Positions 55,254 to 64,000 of a stretch of 64,000 nt of DNA are shown piece by piece. Numbering within the stretch: the stretch's first letter is position 1; every line of letters begins with the position of its first letter. A program made the position numbers and the translations under genes. Origin of the DNA: Cystobacterineae bacterium (GTDB taxonomy: Bacteria > Myxococcota > Myxococcia > Myxococcales > Myxococcaceae); the NCBI GenBank assembly GCA_009781495.1, contig WQYA01000006.1, positions 20,108 to 84,107 on the forward strand. Reading direction: 5' to 3'. The notes below the pieces were generated by a model. The model was given only the letters and a program-made list of their open reading frames with translations. It had not been told where the DNA came from and made no database searches.

Positions 55254-56516
55254 TCACAGGGCACTTGGGCAACATGCCGGTTTGTCGTCAGCTAAAGAAA
55301 TGAGGTTTCGGCGAATATTCCGCAAAATCCCCGCCGCTGCCTCTATGTCCGGTTCGGCCCAACGGGCATGGGGGATATTTCCAAAAAATGCGTCATTCAC
55401 GGGAACCAGGGTATAGGGCACGGTAAAAACACGCTCTCCTTCCATAAAATCCATATTCCCCGACCAGCCTGTGGCCACTACATATAAGCCACGCAACATG
55501 GCCTCGCGGATGGTTAACCCATATCCTTCTGAACGGTGCAAAGAAAGATATATGTCATGCGCTAAAAACAAACGCTCCAAGGCGGCTTCATCCATCCACT
55601 CGGCCATAAGACGGATGTGCGGATGCCCAGCAGCCAGCGCTTGCAACTCCCGCCAGGCGGCCATATTGGCCTCGGCTTGAATGATTTTGAGGGTCAACTC
55701 CGCTTCTCCAGGCCTAAAGGCGGCCACAAAAGCCGCAATGGCAGCTTGGGGGTTTTTGCGGGAAATAAGCGAGGTCATGTCAAAAATGAAAAGACAGCGC
55801 ACCCTGCCGTCAAGACAGAAGGATTGTTTTACAAGCTTTGGTTGAGAAACAACATAAGGGCACACCGTCACTGTTTTTTGGGTGTTTCGGGTAATGGCGG
55901 TACGAATGAAGGTGCTGGGCGTCTCAACAGCGTCCACAAAGCGCAGGGCGAATTTCCATAGGGAGGGGATGTCTTCAAGCTCCCATAGCCAATGGGCAAT
56001 TATATGTTTATTTTGGAAAAATTTCCTCCCCAGTTTGCATAAAAGCCATAAAAATTGCGGTGGGTTTAGGTGAATAACCACACAACCTGTGCCCTCCTCC
56101 CCCTTTAGCTCCGCTAGGTTATGAAAAGTACCTTCCGCCGCCGGCTTCTTTAGACTTTGCAACATCTCCCTGCTGACATCTACACAAAAACAAGGGCGAT
56201 TTTCCTGGCGCAGCTGCTCAACATAAAGCTCCGCTGAGCGCGAAAGCCCTCCCCCTGCTTGAAAATTACCCATAACATAGAGAGGGCTATCCGCCGTCGC
56301 CTGTACAGGCCGACGACGGCCCATACGCAACAGGCACAAAACCTTGAGAGGAAACTCCCGTACGGCAAACGGCAAAGCGTGCCATGCTTTTTTAATTTGA
56401 GTCCGCACCCAACTGCCAGAAGAAGCGGCCTCCTTCACAGAGACACCTTCAAAATACAAAAACCGGCAGAGCGGAAATTCCCCAAAAGAAACCGACGGCT
56501 TGGCCCTCTCATACAC
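55254..56516 (-). CDS. GT4 family glycosyltransferase
   Basis: A 420-residue GT-B enzyme. YVMGNFQAGGGLSRSAELYVEQL forms the acceptor-side loop, IFDMTSLISRKNPQAAIAAF starts the donor domain, and HRSEGYGLTIREAM (about 327) is the E-x7-E donor motif. It adds one sugar to a surface glycan, probably on the cytosolic membrane face. It leads a two-gene unit with the ABC exporter. The first 30 residues are not conserved-looking, so a later start is possible. Confidence 0.8.
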   Translation of the reverse strand: MYERAKPSVSFGEFPLCRFLYFEGVSVKEAASSGSWVRTQIKKAWHALPFAVREFPLKVLCLLRMGRRRPVQATADSPLYVMGNFQAGGGLSRSAELYVEQLRQENRPCFCVDVSREMLQSLKKPAAEGTFHNLAELKGEEGTGCVVIHLNPPQFLWLLCKLGRKFFQNKHIIAHWLWELEDIPSLWKFALRFVDAVETPSTFIRTAITRNTQKTVTVCPYVVSQPKLVKQSFCLDGRVRCLFIFDMTSLISRKNPQAAIAAFVAAFRPGEAELTLKIIQAEANMAAWRELQALAAGHPHIRLMAEWMDEAALERLFLAHDIYLSLHRSEGYGLTIREAMLRGLYVVATGWSGNMDFMEGERVFTVPYTLVPVNDAFFGNIPHARWAEPDIEAAAGILRNIRRNLISLADDKPACCPSAL

Positions 56517-56578
56517 GCAGCCAACACACGCTTATTCACAGGCACAAAGCGACTCCTGAAAAGAAAATACCCGAAAAG

Positions 56579-56614
56579 GGCAAGGCATCTTCCCGACGGG
56601 GTTGATGCCTTGCC
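56579..56614 (-). terminator. Stem-loop after the 56.7-kb gene
   Basis: GGCAAGGCATC (56579-56589) and GATGCCTTGCC (56604-56614) form a perfect 11-bp stem, with an inner CCC/GGG pair in the loop. On the minus strand CCCTTTT follows. It would end transcription of the upstream small gene before the glycosyltransferase. Confidence 0.65.
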
Positions 56615-56714
56615 TTCTCCCACCCTATTGGAAGGGTGTCAAGTTCAGCCGGCCACTTCATCATGACATACCGCCAGTAGAAAAATTCCCCCCCCCGCAA
56701 AGACTTAACCTCAC

Positions 56715-57140
56715 TTAGGGGCTGTCTTTGGGTTTAAATACCCTGCCATAGACTAAATTGCCTTCTGGATTTAAATATTGAACGCTTAGCTGAGGCGCTT
56801 TCATGCCGTTTTGTTTCAAGTCGTTCACAAGAGCTTGCGCAACCGGCGCCTGGGCTTCAATGCGTTGGGTAATATCCAATATGGAGCCAATATCCTCAGC
56901 ATTTTTATATTTATAGGCAATGACAACAGATTTGTTTTGGGAGGATACTTCCAATTCCATGGTGTCGTCGACAAAAATATTCATGGATTCAGCAATGGAA
57001 CCCTTGGACTGGCTGACGAATTCCTCTATGCGGACTTCATCCGAATGAGTATATTTCAAATAAAATTTAAAATAAAAAATAGCAGATAGGCCAAATATAA
57101 CGAGAAATATATTCCTAAGAATAACTTTTGTGCTTTTCAT
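56715..57140 (-). CDS. Small membrane-anchored protein of unknown function
   Basis: A 141-residue protein that I do not recognise. One N-terminal helix (VILRNIFLVIFGLSAIFYF) anchors or exports it; the rest is an alpha/beta domain of about 105 residues (VVIAYKYKNAEDIGSILD, QYLNPEGNLVYGRVF). The composition is AT-rich like the polysaccharide locus. The next gene upstream on the same strand is another small unknown; 81 bases separate them. Confidence 0.6.
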   Translation of the reverse strand: MKSTKVILRNIFLVIFGLSAIFYFKFYLKYTHSDEVRIEEFVSQSKGSIAESMNIFVDDTMELEVSSQNKSVVIAYKYKNAEDIGSILDITQRIEAQAPVAQALVNDLKQNGMKAPQLSVQYLNPEGNLVYGRVFKPKDSP

Positions 57141-57221
57141 AAAATACTCTTCATAACGGCTTTTAGCTAAACGCTTATTGTAACATTAAGCCAGGTTTTA
57201 TGGCTATTCACAAATGTAAAT

Positions 57222-57692
57222 TTAGGATTCTTCATTTAAGGCTTCAACAGAAGCAATAAATCTATCAAATTTCTTCCCGGAAAAATAAAGCCGATATTTC
57301 TTCTTCTTCTGGCTCCCTTTATGAATGGCCAGAAGATATCTGGAAGTCATAGGAGGGATACCAAAACTAATCATTTCATATATATGAGATGAGAAGAAAT
57401 ATTCCGAGCGAGGCAATGTCATATAGACTTTTTTCCCCCTTGAAAAAGTGACGCCGTCTTGCGTAATGCGTACTGTTTTGTTGTTTCTCATGAAAAACAA
57501 ACACCCAACAGCGAGTGTTGCGCCATAGCTCAGCAACCACATGGGGGCCAGGGGATTCTCCTGAAGGAGTTTAAAAGGGTCTACCTCCATGAGTCGCAGC
57601 ATGACTCCGAGGACAATCAGCATTGTTATTCCCATAGAGGCGATAGAATACCTGATGAGAACTCCCATATTCGTCTTGTAGAGCATGTCCAT
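57222..57692 (-). CDS. Small membrane protein with a PH-like C-terminal region
   Basis: A 156-residue unknown. Two helices (about 15-35 and 50-70) are followed by a soluble region with VRITQDGVTFSRGKKVYMTLP, which resembles bacterial PH-like membrane domains, and a basic stretch KGSQKKKKYRLYF. AAGGAA seven bases upstream selects the ATG at 57692. Function cannot be told. Confidence 0.6.
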   Translation of the reverse strand: MDMLYKTNMGVLIRYSIASMGITMLIVLGVMLRLMEVDPFKLLQENPLAPMWLLSYGATLAVGCLFFMRNNKTVRITQDGVTFSRGKKVYMTLPRSEYFFSSHIYEMISFGIPPMTSRYLLAIHKGSQKKKKYRLYFSGKKFDRFIASVEALNEES

Positions 57693-58036
57693 GTTGCGGT
57701 TTCCTTCCCTTGCCGTAAATAACTCCCTCAAACCTTAGGCCCCTCCACCACGGTGTCGCCTCTTATCAGACAGGGGACTACCAAAACAGAATAAAAGAAG
57801 AAAGCTGCCTTTCAATCCCCCCTCAATGGCTTAGAGTTTGACCCCCCGCCCTCGTTGTGCCCTAAAAAGAAACCCGGCCTTTGAATATTTTTCCCCCTTC
57901 GTCGTCTCTGGCTTGAATGCTCCTGCCTTTGTCGTTGCCCTTCTTCTTGAAACCACTGAAAACAATAGAGAAACCTTTTGAAACCATCGGGTTTTCTTCC
58001 ACCCCCCCCCTCGCCCCCTTCGACAAAAAAACAACC
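57693..58036. other. Gap between the small membrane protein and czcC
   Basis: 344 bases of divergent intergenic sequence. Frames on both strands through it are low-complexity and look like shadows. It should hold promoters for both sides; no metal-regulator box was recognised. Confidence 0.5.
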
Positions 58037-59347
58037 ATGCTTGAAAAATACTTCCTTGTTTTCTTTTTGTGTTCCTTTGCAGCGCGTGCAGAAAACAAAG
58101 AAGCCCTTTCCCCCGCGCCCGACGCCTCTTCAAGCCAGGTGGAAGCTCAAGAGCTTTCCCTAGAGGAAATTCTCGCTTATGCGGAGCAACACTCCCCCGC
58201 ACTCCTCCTCGCCCAAAGCGCACGCCTGCGTGCAGAGGCCTCCTATGTTGCGGCTTCGCCCCTCCTGCCATCCAATCCAGAGTTGACGCTGGCCGCAGGC
58301 CCTCTCTTTGGGCGAGCCGGCACGGGACTTGGCCTCAACGCCTCTCTCATGCAACAAATATACATTGCCGGCGAGCGCGGGCTGCACATGGCCAACGCCA
58401 ACCAAAACCTCCAACTCGCCCAAGCCGAAATTCAACAAGCACACTGGGAAGTCTCTTGCGACATTCGAGAAGCGTTCTATGCAGCCTTGCTTGCAGACGA
58501 GCACCTCAAACTCGCCGAGCGCATCCTCAGCTTCCATTCGGAAGTCCTGCGCGTCGTTGAGCGACAAATTTCTATAGGCGAAACCTCCCCCCTCTCCCTC
58601 CGCATCGCCCAAGCCGAAGTCGCTCAAGCCCAACAGACGCTGGTCGCCGCACAACAAGTCTCCCTGTCCGCCCGCATCCAACTGGCACAATTGTCCGGTT
58701 GGCCGGCGGATACCCCTCCTCAACCTGTGGGCATAACCATCTCCCCGCTAACCCTCCCTAGACAAGAGCAACTCGTAGAAATGGCCCACCAAAACCTCCC
58801 CCTCCTTCAAGTGGCCCTCGCTAAACTCCAAGAGGCAACCTCCCGCCTCGCCCTCTCTAAACGAAATGCTTGGCCACGCCCCTCCTTGGGTATCCAATAC
58901 CAATATGAGGGACAACAACCCCATAGCCCCAGCAGCAGCATCCTCATGGGCGCCCTCTCGCTCCCCATCCCCAGTTTCCAAACCAACCAAGGAGAAAAAG
59001 CACGCTCCCAAGCAGAGCTTGCCATCAGCCAAAGAGAGCTTCAGGCAAAATATCAACTGCTCTATGGGAAAATCGCTCAACTGCGCAGCGAAGTCCTCGC
59101 TGCCATGGAGCGCAGCCGCGCATATGGCGCCGACATCCTCCCGCGCTTTGAAGAAAACCTGCACCTGCTGCGCAGAGCGTTTGAGCTTGGAGAAATCGAC
59201 ATCCTCTCCCTCTCCGCAGGCGTTAAACGTTTTCTCGAAATCCGAAACGACGCTCTCAATGCCCAACGCGACTATCTCTTCGCCCTCATCAACCTTGAGA
59301 GAAATGTCGGCATCAGCATCTCCCAGCCCAATAGGCTTCAACCATGA
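58037..59347 (+). CDS. czcC: Outer-membrane efflux factor, TolC/CzcC family
   Basis: A 436-residue exported protein. A signal peptide (LEKYFLVFFLCSFAARA) precedes a TolC-type repeat structure: LSLEEILAYAEQHSPALLLAQ, LNASLMQQIYIAGERGLHMANA and, in the second half, PSLGIQYQYEGQQPHSP...LSLPIPSFQTNQGEKARSQAELA. It forms the outer-membrane channel of the efflux pump. The ATG at 58037 places the signal at the N-terminus; a longer frame exists. It overlaps czcB by four bases. Confidence 0.87.
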   Translation: MLEKYFLVFFLCSFAARAENKEALSPAPDASSSQVEAQELSLEEILAYAEQHSPALLLAQSARLRAEASYVAASPLLPSNPELTLAAGPLFGRAGTGLGLNASLMQQIYIAGERGLHMANANQNLQLAQAEIQQAHWEVSCDIREAFYAALLADEHLKLAERILSFHSEVLRVVERQISIGETSPLSLRIAQAEVAQAQQTLVAAQQVSLSARIQLAQLSGWPADTPPQPVGITISPLTLPRQEQLVEMAHQNLPLLQVALAKLQEATSRLALSKRNAWPRPSLGIQYQYEGQQPHSPSSSILMGALSLPIPSFQTNQGEKARSQAELAISQRELQAKYQLLYGKIAQLRSEVLAAMERSRAYGADILPRFEENLHLLRRAFELGEIDILSLSAGVKRFLEIRNDALNAQRDYLFALINLERNVGISISQPNRLQP

Positions 59348-60486
59348 AATATTTCCTCTGTACCTGCTCTGCTTTATTTTTCCTGCTCAATGCTTGTAAG
59401 CAAAATGTCCCTGACGCTAGCCCTCTGCATGCTGCGGATGCCCATCCCCACCTCGGCGAAATCTACCTGCCCCCCAGCGTTGCTGAGCGCGTCGGCATTC
59501 GCGTCGGAGTCGCCCAGTTGCGCTCATTGAGCGGCGGCATGGCCATTCCTGCTGAAACCCAATTGCGCCCCAACAGCACAGCGCATGTCTGGCCCTTGGT
59601 TTCAGGACGCTTAACCAAAGTCACCGTCTCCATCGGAGAGTCTGTCCAACAAGGACAACTCCTCGGAATTGTCGCCTCAACAGACGTCTCCGCCGCACGC
59701 TCCCGGCTCAACCAGCTGCGCGCTCGACTCTCCGCAGCTGAAGCCGCCCTCCGACGTCAACAACAACTCTCCGCAGAGGGAATTGGCGCCCACCGCTCGC
59801 TCATCGAAGCCCAAACACATGTTGAAGAGCTTAAAGCCGAAGCCGATGGCTTGCGCAGCCAATTGTCTGTCTTCGGCTCCGGAAGCGGAGGAGAGCTTTC
59901 TTTGCTTTCTCCCATCGACGGCGTCATCAGCAGCATCCACGCAACGGTCGGAGAAATTGCATCGCCGGAGCAAATTGTCTTTACCATTACCAACCAAAGC
60001 CAAATATGGGTTCGCGGAAATGTCCCGGAGCTTGAAATTAACCGCATCCTCCTCAACTCTGCTGTCCTCGTTCGCTTCCACGCCTTCCCTGAAACCACTT
60101 TCAAAGGCGCCATCAGCTATATTGAACCTTCCCTGGATATCAAAACACGCTCCCTCCCTATTTGGATTTTGCTGGAAAACCCAGAACCCAAACTTCGAAG
60201 CGGCCTCTTCGGGAACATAGAGCTTCTGGGCGGACACCCCAATGAGCGCGTCCTGTCGGTGCCTATGGAGGCCATTGCAAATATGGATGGCCAGCCCATC
60301 GTCTTCACCTATGAAGAAAGCTCTAACCTCTTTAGGCCAAAACCTGTCACCCTCGGCAGAAGGGCAGGCAACTTCTTTGAGGTGCGTTCAGGCCTTCAGG
60401 AAAATATCCCTATCGCCTTAAGCGGTACCTTTACTTTAAAAAGTATCCTTAAATATAAAGAGTTGATGGACGTCATCCCCAACTGA
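59344..60486 (+). CDS. czcB: RND efflux periplasmic adaptor lipoprotein, CzcB family
   Basis: A 380-residue membrane-fusion protein with a lipoprotein signal (LFFLLNAC, Cys about residue 18). A short His-containing stretch (HAADAHPH) could touch metal. The barrel-sandwich (VWPLVSGRLTKVTVSIGESVQQGQLLGI), alpha hairpin (RSRLNQLRARLSAAEAALRRQQ) and beta barrel (WVRGNVPELEINRI) follow in order. It links CzcA to CzcC and overlaps czcC (ATGA). Confidence 0.87.
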   Translation: MKYFLCTCSALFFLLNACKQNVPDASPLHAADAHPHLGEIYLPPSVAERVGIRVGVAQLRSLSGGMAIPAETQLRPNSTAHVWPLVSGRLTKVTVSIGESVQQGQLLGIVASTDVSAARSRLNQLRARLSAAEAALRRQQQLSAEGIGAHRSLIEAQTHVEELKAEADGLRSQLSVFGSGSGGELSLLSPIDGVISSIHATVGEIASPEQIVFTITNQSQIWVRGNVPELEINRILLNSAVLVRFHAFPETTFKGAISYIEPSLDIKTRSLPIWILLENPEPKLRSGLFGNIELLGGHPNERVLSVPMEAIANMDGQPIVFTYEESSNLFRPKPVTLGRRAGNFFEVRSGLQENIPIALSGTFTLKSILKYKELMDVIPN

Positions 60487-60495
60487 GGACTTCAC

Positions 60496-63400
60496 ATGAA
60501 AAAACTTGTCGAAGCCTGTCTTAGATGGCGCCTTCTCGTCTTTGCCTTCGTCGTCCTCATCGTCTTCGTCGGCGTACGCAGCGCTTTAAACCTCCCCATT
60601 GACGCTGTGCCTGATATTACCAACGTCCAAGTCCAAGTGCTTACCCAGGCCGCGTCCCTCGGGCCTGTGGATGTGGAGCGCAGCATTACCTTCCCTATTG
60701 AATCCTCTATGAGCGGATTGCCCGGCGTCACCAACATCCGCAGCATCTCCCGCTTCGGTTTGTCCGCTATTACGGTTGTTTTCGAAGAGAACATGGACCT
60801 TCTGCGCGCAAGGCAACTCATTTCTGAGCGCCTCACGCAAGTCAGAGACATGTTGCCTCCAGGCATTTCTCCAGAATTGGGGCCGCTCAGCAGCGGACTG
60901 GGAGAAATATTCCAGTTTGAAGTCCGCAGCCGCCAAATGTGTAAGGTAAATGACACCCCTGAAACCCCCTGCCATACCCCTATGGAGCTGCGCTCCCTTC
61001 TGGATTGGTTCATCGCCTATGAGTTGCGCTCCGTCCCCGGCGTCGTCGAAGTCAATTCCTTTGGCGGAGAATTGAAAACCTATGAAGTGGAAGTTTTGCC
61101 TGAACGTTTGAGAGCCTTGGACCTCTCTCTCAACAACCTCTTCGAGGCACTCGAAAAAAACAATGCAACCGCAGGCGGCGGATATTTGATTCGTTCGGGC
61201 GAGCAGCTGCTCGTCCGCGGCGAAGGCCGCATCCAACACCTCGACGAAATCGGCGACGTCCTCATCGAAACACGGGACGATGGTGTCCCCGTGCGCGTGA
61301 GAGACGTTGCTCGCGTCCGAATAGCCCCCCTCATCCGCCATGGCGCTGTTACACGGGACGCCAGAGGAGAAGCTGTTACCGGTATTGTGATGATGCTTGT
61401 AGGCGCTAACGGTAGAAAAGTAGTCGAAGACGTTAAAACAAAAGTAGCTGAAATATCCCCCTCCCTCCCAGAGGGGGTCTATATCGACACTTTCTATGAC
61501 CGTGCGGAACTTGTGGATAGGACCATTAAAACCGTTGCGGAAAACCTGACGCTCGGGGCCTTGTTCGTTATTGCCGTCCTCCTGTTCCTCCTGGGGAGCA
61601 TACGCGGAGGACTCATCGTCGCTTCCGCCATCCCCTTCGCCATGCTCGTCGCTGTCTCCGCTATGCATATGCTCGGGCTGAGCGGAAACCTGATGAGCCT
61701 TGGCGCCATTGACTTTGGAATCGTCGTTGATGGAACCATTATCGTCGTCGAAAACGCTGTCGTCCACCTCGCCGCTGCTGCTCGCGGCAGACAAAAACCC
61801 ATGAGTTATAAAGAAGCCTCTGAGGTGGTTTTGGGCTCTACCTTGGATGTGCAAAAAGCCGCTCTCTTCGGGGGGGCTATTATTATCCTCGTCTATGTCC
61901 CTATCCTTACGCTGGAGGGCATTGAAGGTAAAATGTTTAAGCCCATGGCGCTTGTCGTCATTTTCGCACTCATGGGCGCATTCGTCGCCGCATTGACTTT
62001 CGTTCCCGCACTCGTCGCAACCTTCCTTCGGAAAAATACCCAGGAGAAAGAGTTGCCCATCGTCAAAATGCTTCACCGCGTCTATCCACGCATGCTCTCC
62101 CCTCTCATGCGGCACCCCAAAAGAGTGATGCTGGTTTCTTTGCTTCTGTTGCTGGCAACAGGCTTCGTCGCCTCTCGAATGGGTGCAGAGTTTATTCCCA
62201 ACCTCGACGAGGGCGCTATTGCTGTGCAAATCACCCGCCTGCCCAGCGTCTCCCTGGAAGAAAGCATTCTGGGCTCCACCCGCTTTGAAAAAGTGATTCG
62301 CGAATTCCCTGAAGTCACCACCGTCGTCTCCAAAACAGGCCGCCCCGAAATCGCAACGGACCCTATGGGTGTCGAATTATCGGACGTTATCATTATGCTA
62401 AAACCACCCTCAGAGTGGATAACGGCTAAATCTAAAGAAACCCTTATTCATAAAATGTCCCAACGCCTCTCTGAAGCCCTTCCCGGCCTCGGCTTCTCCT
62501 TCTCTCAGCCCATTCAACTGAGAATGTCCGAGCTTATTAATAACTCCCGCTCGGATGTGGCGATTACCATTTTCGGGGATGATTTGGCCACGCTGGAACG
62601 GCTCAGCCTCCAAGTCCAAAACGTCCTCCGCAACGTGCCTGGCGCAACGGACATCCGAGGAGAACAACTGACCGGCTTGTCAACACTGGAGGTGACTGTG
62701 GACAGAGCCTCCGCTTCCCGCTATGGCGTCTCTGTACGCGATGCCTTGGACGCCATTGAAGCTCTCGGAGGTAGAAAAGTCGGCGAGGTTTATGAAGGCG
62801 AGAGGCGCTTTACACTCCAAGTCCGCGTCCCCTATTCCTTGAGGAATGACTTTGACCAAATTCGCTCGCTCCCCGTGAGTGGAAGCAATGGCCCCCTGGT
62901 CCCCCTGGCCCAAATCGCCAGCATTCAGGTGGTGGACTCGCCTGCCAGCATCAGCAGAGAGCAAGTCCGACGCAGAACCAATGTCGAAGTTAATGTACGT
63001 CAAGTCGCCCTCTCCTCCTTTGTCGCTAACGCCCAAGAAGCTGTCGCTAACCAAATCCAACTCCCCCCGGGCTATACCATGCGCTGGGGCGGCCAATTCG
63101 AAAACTTAAGCGCAGCCTATGAGCGCTTGGTGGTTGCCGTTCCCCTCGCGCTCGGCCTTATCCTCGTCCTGCTTTATATGGCTTTTGGCTCCCTTAAGTC
63201 CGCTACACTCATCTATCTGAATGTGCCTTTTGCCGCCGTCGGCGGCGTGTTCCTCCTCGCCATGCGCCAAATGCATTTCTCCATCAGCGCGGCCGTTGGC
63301 TTCATCGCCCTCTTCGGTATTTCTGTCCTCAACGGCGTCGTCCTTATTACCACCGTCAACAAACTGAAGAAGGCAGGCAAAACCCCTCAACAAGCCGCCT

Positions 63401-63639
63401 TTGAAGGCGCTATCTCCCGCCTCCGCCCCGTCGTTATGACGGCCAGCGTCGCCGCTCTGGGCTTCATTCCCATGGCGCTTTCCACAAACTCCGGGGCCGA
63501 AGTCCAAAGGCCGCTGGCTACCGTCGTTATCGGCGGGCTTGTCAGCGCTACCTTCTTAACCCTGTTTGTACTCCCTACCCTCTATGCCTTCTTCTATCGT
63601 AAAACACCCCCTCCCCCTCAAGCCCCCCCCTGCAGCTGA
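60496..63639 (+). CDS. czcA: Heavy-metal efflux RND transporter, CzcA family
   Basis: A 1047-residue inner-membrane pump of the HME-RND family. Key blocks: NLPIDAVPDITNVQVQVLTQ, PLSSGLGEI, the helix-4 motif LGAIDFGIVVDGTIIVVENA with the proton-relay acids, LPSVSLEES and the second half beginning VVAVPLALGLILVLLYMAFG. It exports divalent (Co/Zn/Cd) or monovalent (Cu/Ag) ions with protons; which ones cannot be told. An unusual loop near residue 150 has two Cys (CKVNDTPETPC). It lies nine bases after czcB. Confidence 0.9.
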   Translation: MKKLVEACLRWRLLVFAFVVLIVFVGVRSALNLPIDAVPDITNVQVQVLTQAASLGPVDVERSITFPIESSMSGLPGVTNIRSISRFGLSAITVVFEENMDLLRARQLISERLTQVRDMLPPGISPELGPLSSGLGEIFQFEVRSRQMCKVNDTPETPCHTPMELRSLLDWFIAYELRSVPGVVEVNSFGGELKTYEVEVLPERLRALDLSLNNLFEALEKNNATAGGGYLIRSGEQLLVRGEGRIQHLDEIGDVLIETRDDGVPVRVRDVARVRIAPLIRHGAVTRDARGEAVTGIVMMLVGANGRKVVEDVKTKVAEISPSLPEGVYIDTFYDRAELVDRTIKTVAENLTLGALFVIAVLLFLLGSIRGGLIVASAIPFAMLVAVSAMHMLGLSGNLMSLGAIDFGIVVDGTIIVVENAVVHLAAAARGRQKPMSYKEASEVVLGSTLDVQKAALFGGAIIILVYVPILTLEGIEGKMFKPMALVVIFALMGAFVAALTFVPALVATFLRKNTQEKELPIVKMLHRVYPRMLSPLMRHPKRVMLVSLLLLLATGFVASRMGAEFIPNLDEGAIAVQITRLPSVSLEESILGSTRFEKVIREFPEVTTVVSKTGRPEIATDPMGVELSDVIIMLKPPSEWITAKSKETLIHKMSQRLSEALPGLGFSFSQPIQLRMSELINNSRSDVAITIFGDDLATLERLSLQVQNVLRNVPGATDIRGEQLTGLSTLEVTVDRASASRYGVSVRDALDAIEALGGRKVGEVYEGERRFTLQVRVPYSLRNDFDQIRSLPVSGSNGPLVPLAQIASIQVVDSPASISREQVRRRTNVEVNVRQVALSSFVANAQEAVANQIQLPPGYTMRWGGQFENLSAAYERLVVAVPLALGLILVLLYMAFGSLKSATLIYLNVPFAAVGGVFLLAMRQMHFSISAAVGFIALFGISVLNGVVLITTVNKLKKAGKTPQQAAFEGAISRLRPVVMTASVAALGFIPMALSTNSGAEVQRPLATVVIGGLVSATFLTLFVLPTLYAFFYRKTPPPPQAPPCS

Positions 63640-64000
63640 GTATTTTAAAAATAACTCCTTTGCAGGAAGCCATTAAAAAGCACTTCCTTTCAAGAGGTGT
63701 TTGGGTGAAAAATATCTCTTTTTGCCTTGCAGGCAGCTGCCGAAAAGCATTTTTTTTCGAGTGTTGTTTTCGTGAAAAAAATTTCTTTTTTTGCAAGAGG
63801 GGGGGGGTTTTGCCCTCACGGGGGTTGTTTTCTTGGGCCTGCGGCCCGGCCGTTTTTAAAAACAATTCTTCTGCCCTCCCGGGCGGGGTTGTTGTTGCTG
63901 GGCCTGCGGCCCGGGCTTCTTCCGCTGCGCGGCCGCTGCAGGTTTCGCCTACCGGCGAGTCACTTTTTTGTGTGACAAAAAAGTAACCAAAAAAACACCC
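63640..64000. repeat. Repeat-rich gap downstream of czcA
   Basis: No gene is seen. Two imperfect 60-base units follow each other (about 63665-63725 and 63730-63795; AAAAGCA...TCTTTTTGC). Then come two copies of the GGGGTTGTT...GGGCCTGCGGCCCG motif (63820-63852 and 63881-63915). A near-perfect inverted repeat GTCACTTTTTTGT-GTG-ACAAAAAAGT closes it (63959-63987); the last is a type of hairpin common between bacterial genes. Confidence 0.6.

Noticed and set aside
60586..62229. 547-residue open frame antisense to czcA
   Set aside because: It mirrors the codon phase of czcA, has a biased composition (Asp/Glu/His/Gly rich) and no family resemblance; the czcA reading is certain.
63959..63987. Terminator of czcA
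   Set aside because: The hairpin is AT-rich and 320 bases away from the stop. It resembles a common intergenic palindrome more than a czcA terminator.

Overview
The window is a stretch of chromosome from a Gram-negative bacterium. The outer-membrane and periplasmic functions seen are a TonB/ExbB/ExbD energy system, SurA-type chaperones, a phosphate-selective porin, a TolC/RND efflux system, minor type IV pilins and many lipoproteins. No rRNA, tRNA or CRISPR array was found. HprK without a nearby PTS, a PEGA-domain Ser/Thr kinase and the PilY1/PilX/PilV/PilW/FimT set would fit a deltaproteobacterium or myxobacterium-like lineage, but nothing here fixes the taxon.

Layout. 0-3.4 kb (minus strand): a partial secreted metallophosphatase, a HIT protein, an aminotransferase and a small unknown. 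3.8-11.2 kb (plus): hprK, then a type IV pilus minor-pilin operon (pilY1-pilX-pilV-pilW-fimT). 11.3-16.1 kb (minus): a tightly overlapping operon of two SurA-like foldases, pdxA, nagZ and an esterase lipoprotein. 16.4-18.3 kb (plus): exbB-exbD-tonB, closed by a strong terminator. 18.75-21.3 kb (minus): glmU and a GlmS-like protein with no glutaminase domain. 21.5-25.3 kb (plus): a Ser/Thr kinase and modABC. 25.3-26.5 kb (minus): an MFS transporter whose 3' end lies antisense to modC. 26.8-35.6 kb (minus): a complete Pho regulon (phoB-phoR, porin, pstSCAB, phoU) with three Pho boxes; its PhoU is fused to a low-molecular-weight phosphatase/arsenate-reductase-like domain that has lost its catalytic Arg. 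35.75-37.0 kb (minus): a DUF2130 coiled-coil protein.

37.1-56.5 kb is a surface-polysaccharide locus: two Gmd-type dehydratases, multidomain glycosyltransferases, methyltransferases, an exporter ABC protein and another glycosyltransferase. It is visibly AT-richer in its middle and looks recently rearranged. It holds a duplicated glycosyltransferase module about 1 kb long, once fused to a pyruvyltransferase-like domain and once to a radical-SAM-like domain whose CX3CX2C motif has a Trp for the middle Cys. It also holds a 187-bp MITE-like element, a membrane-protein gene cut by one in-frame TGA, and a methyltransferase whose best start is cut off by an in-frame TAG. 56.7-57.7 kb: two small unknown membrane-linked proteins. 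58.0-63.6 kb (plus): a czcCBA-type heavy-metal RND efflux operon.

Two families of short dispersed repeats occupy several intergenic gaps: a palindromic element of about 130-200 bp (three copies) and a GGGGTTGTT...GGGCC-CGGCCC motif (four copies). The strongest leads for new biology are the PhoU fusion with a mutated active site, the two-context glycosyltransferase module with its radical-SAM fusion, and the glutaminase-less GlmS beside glmU.
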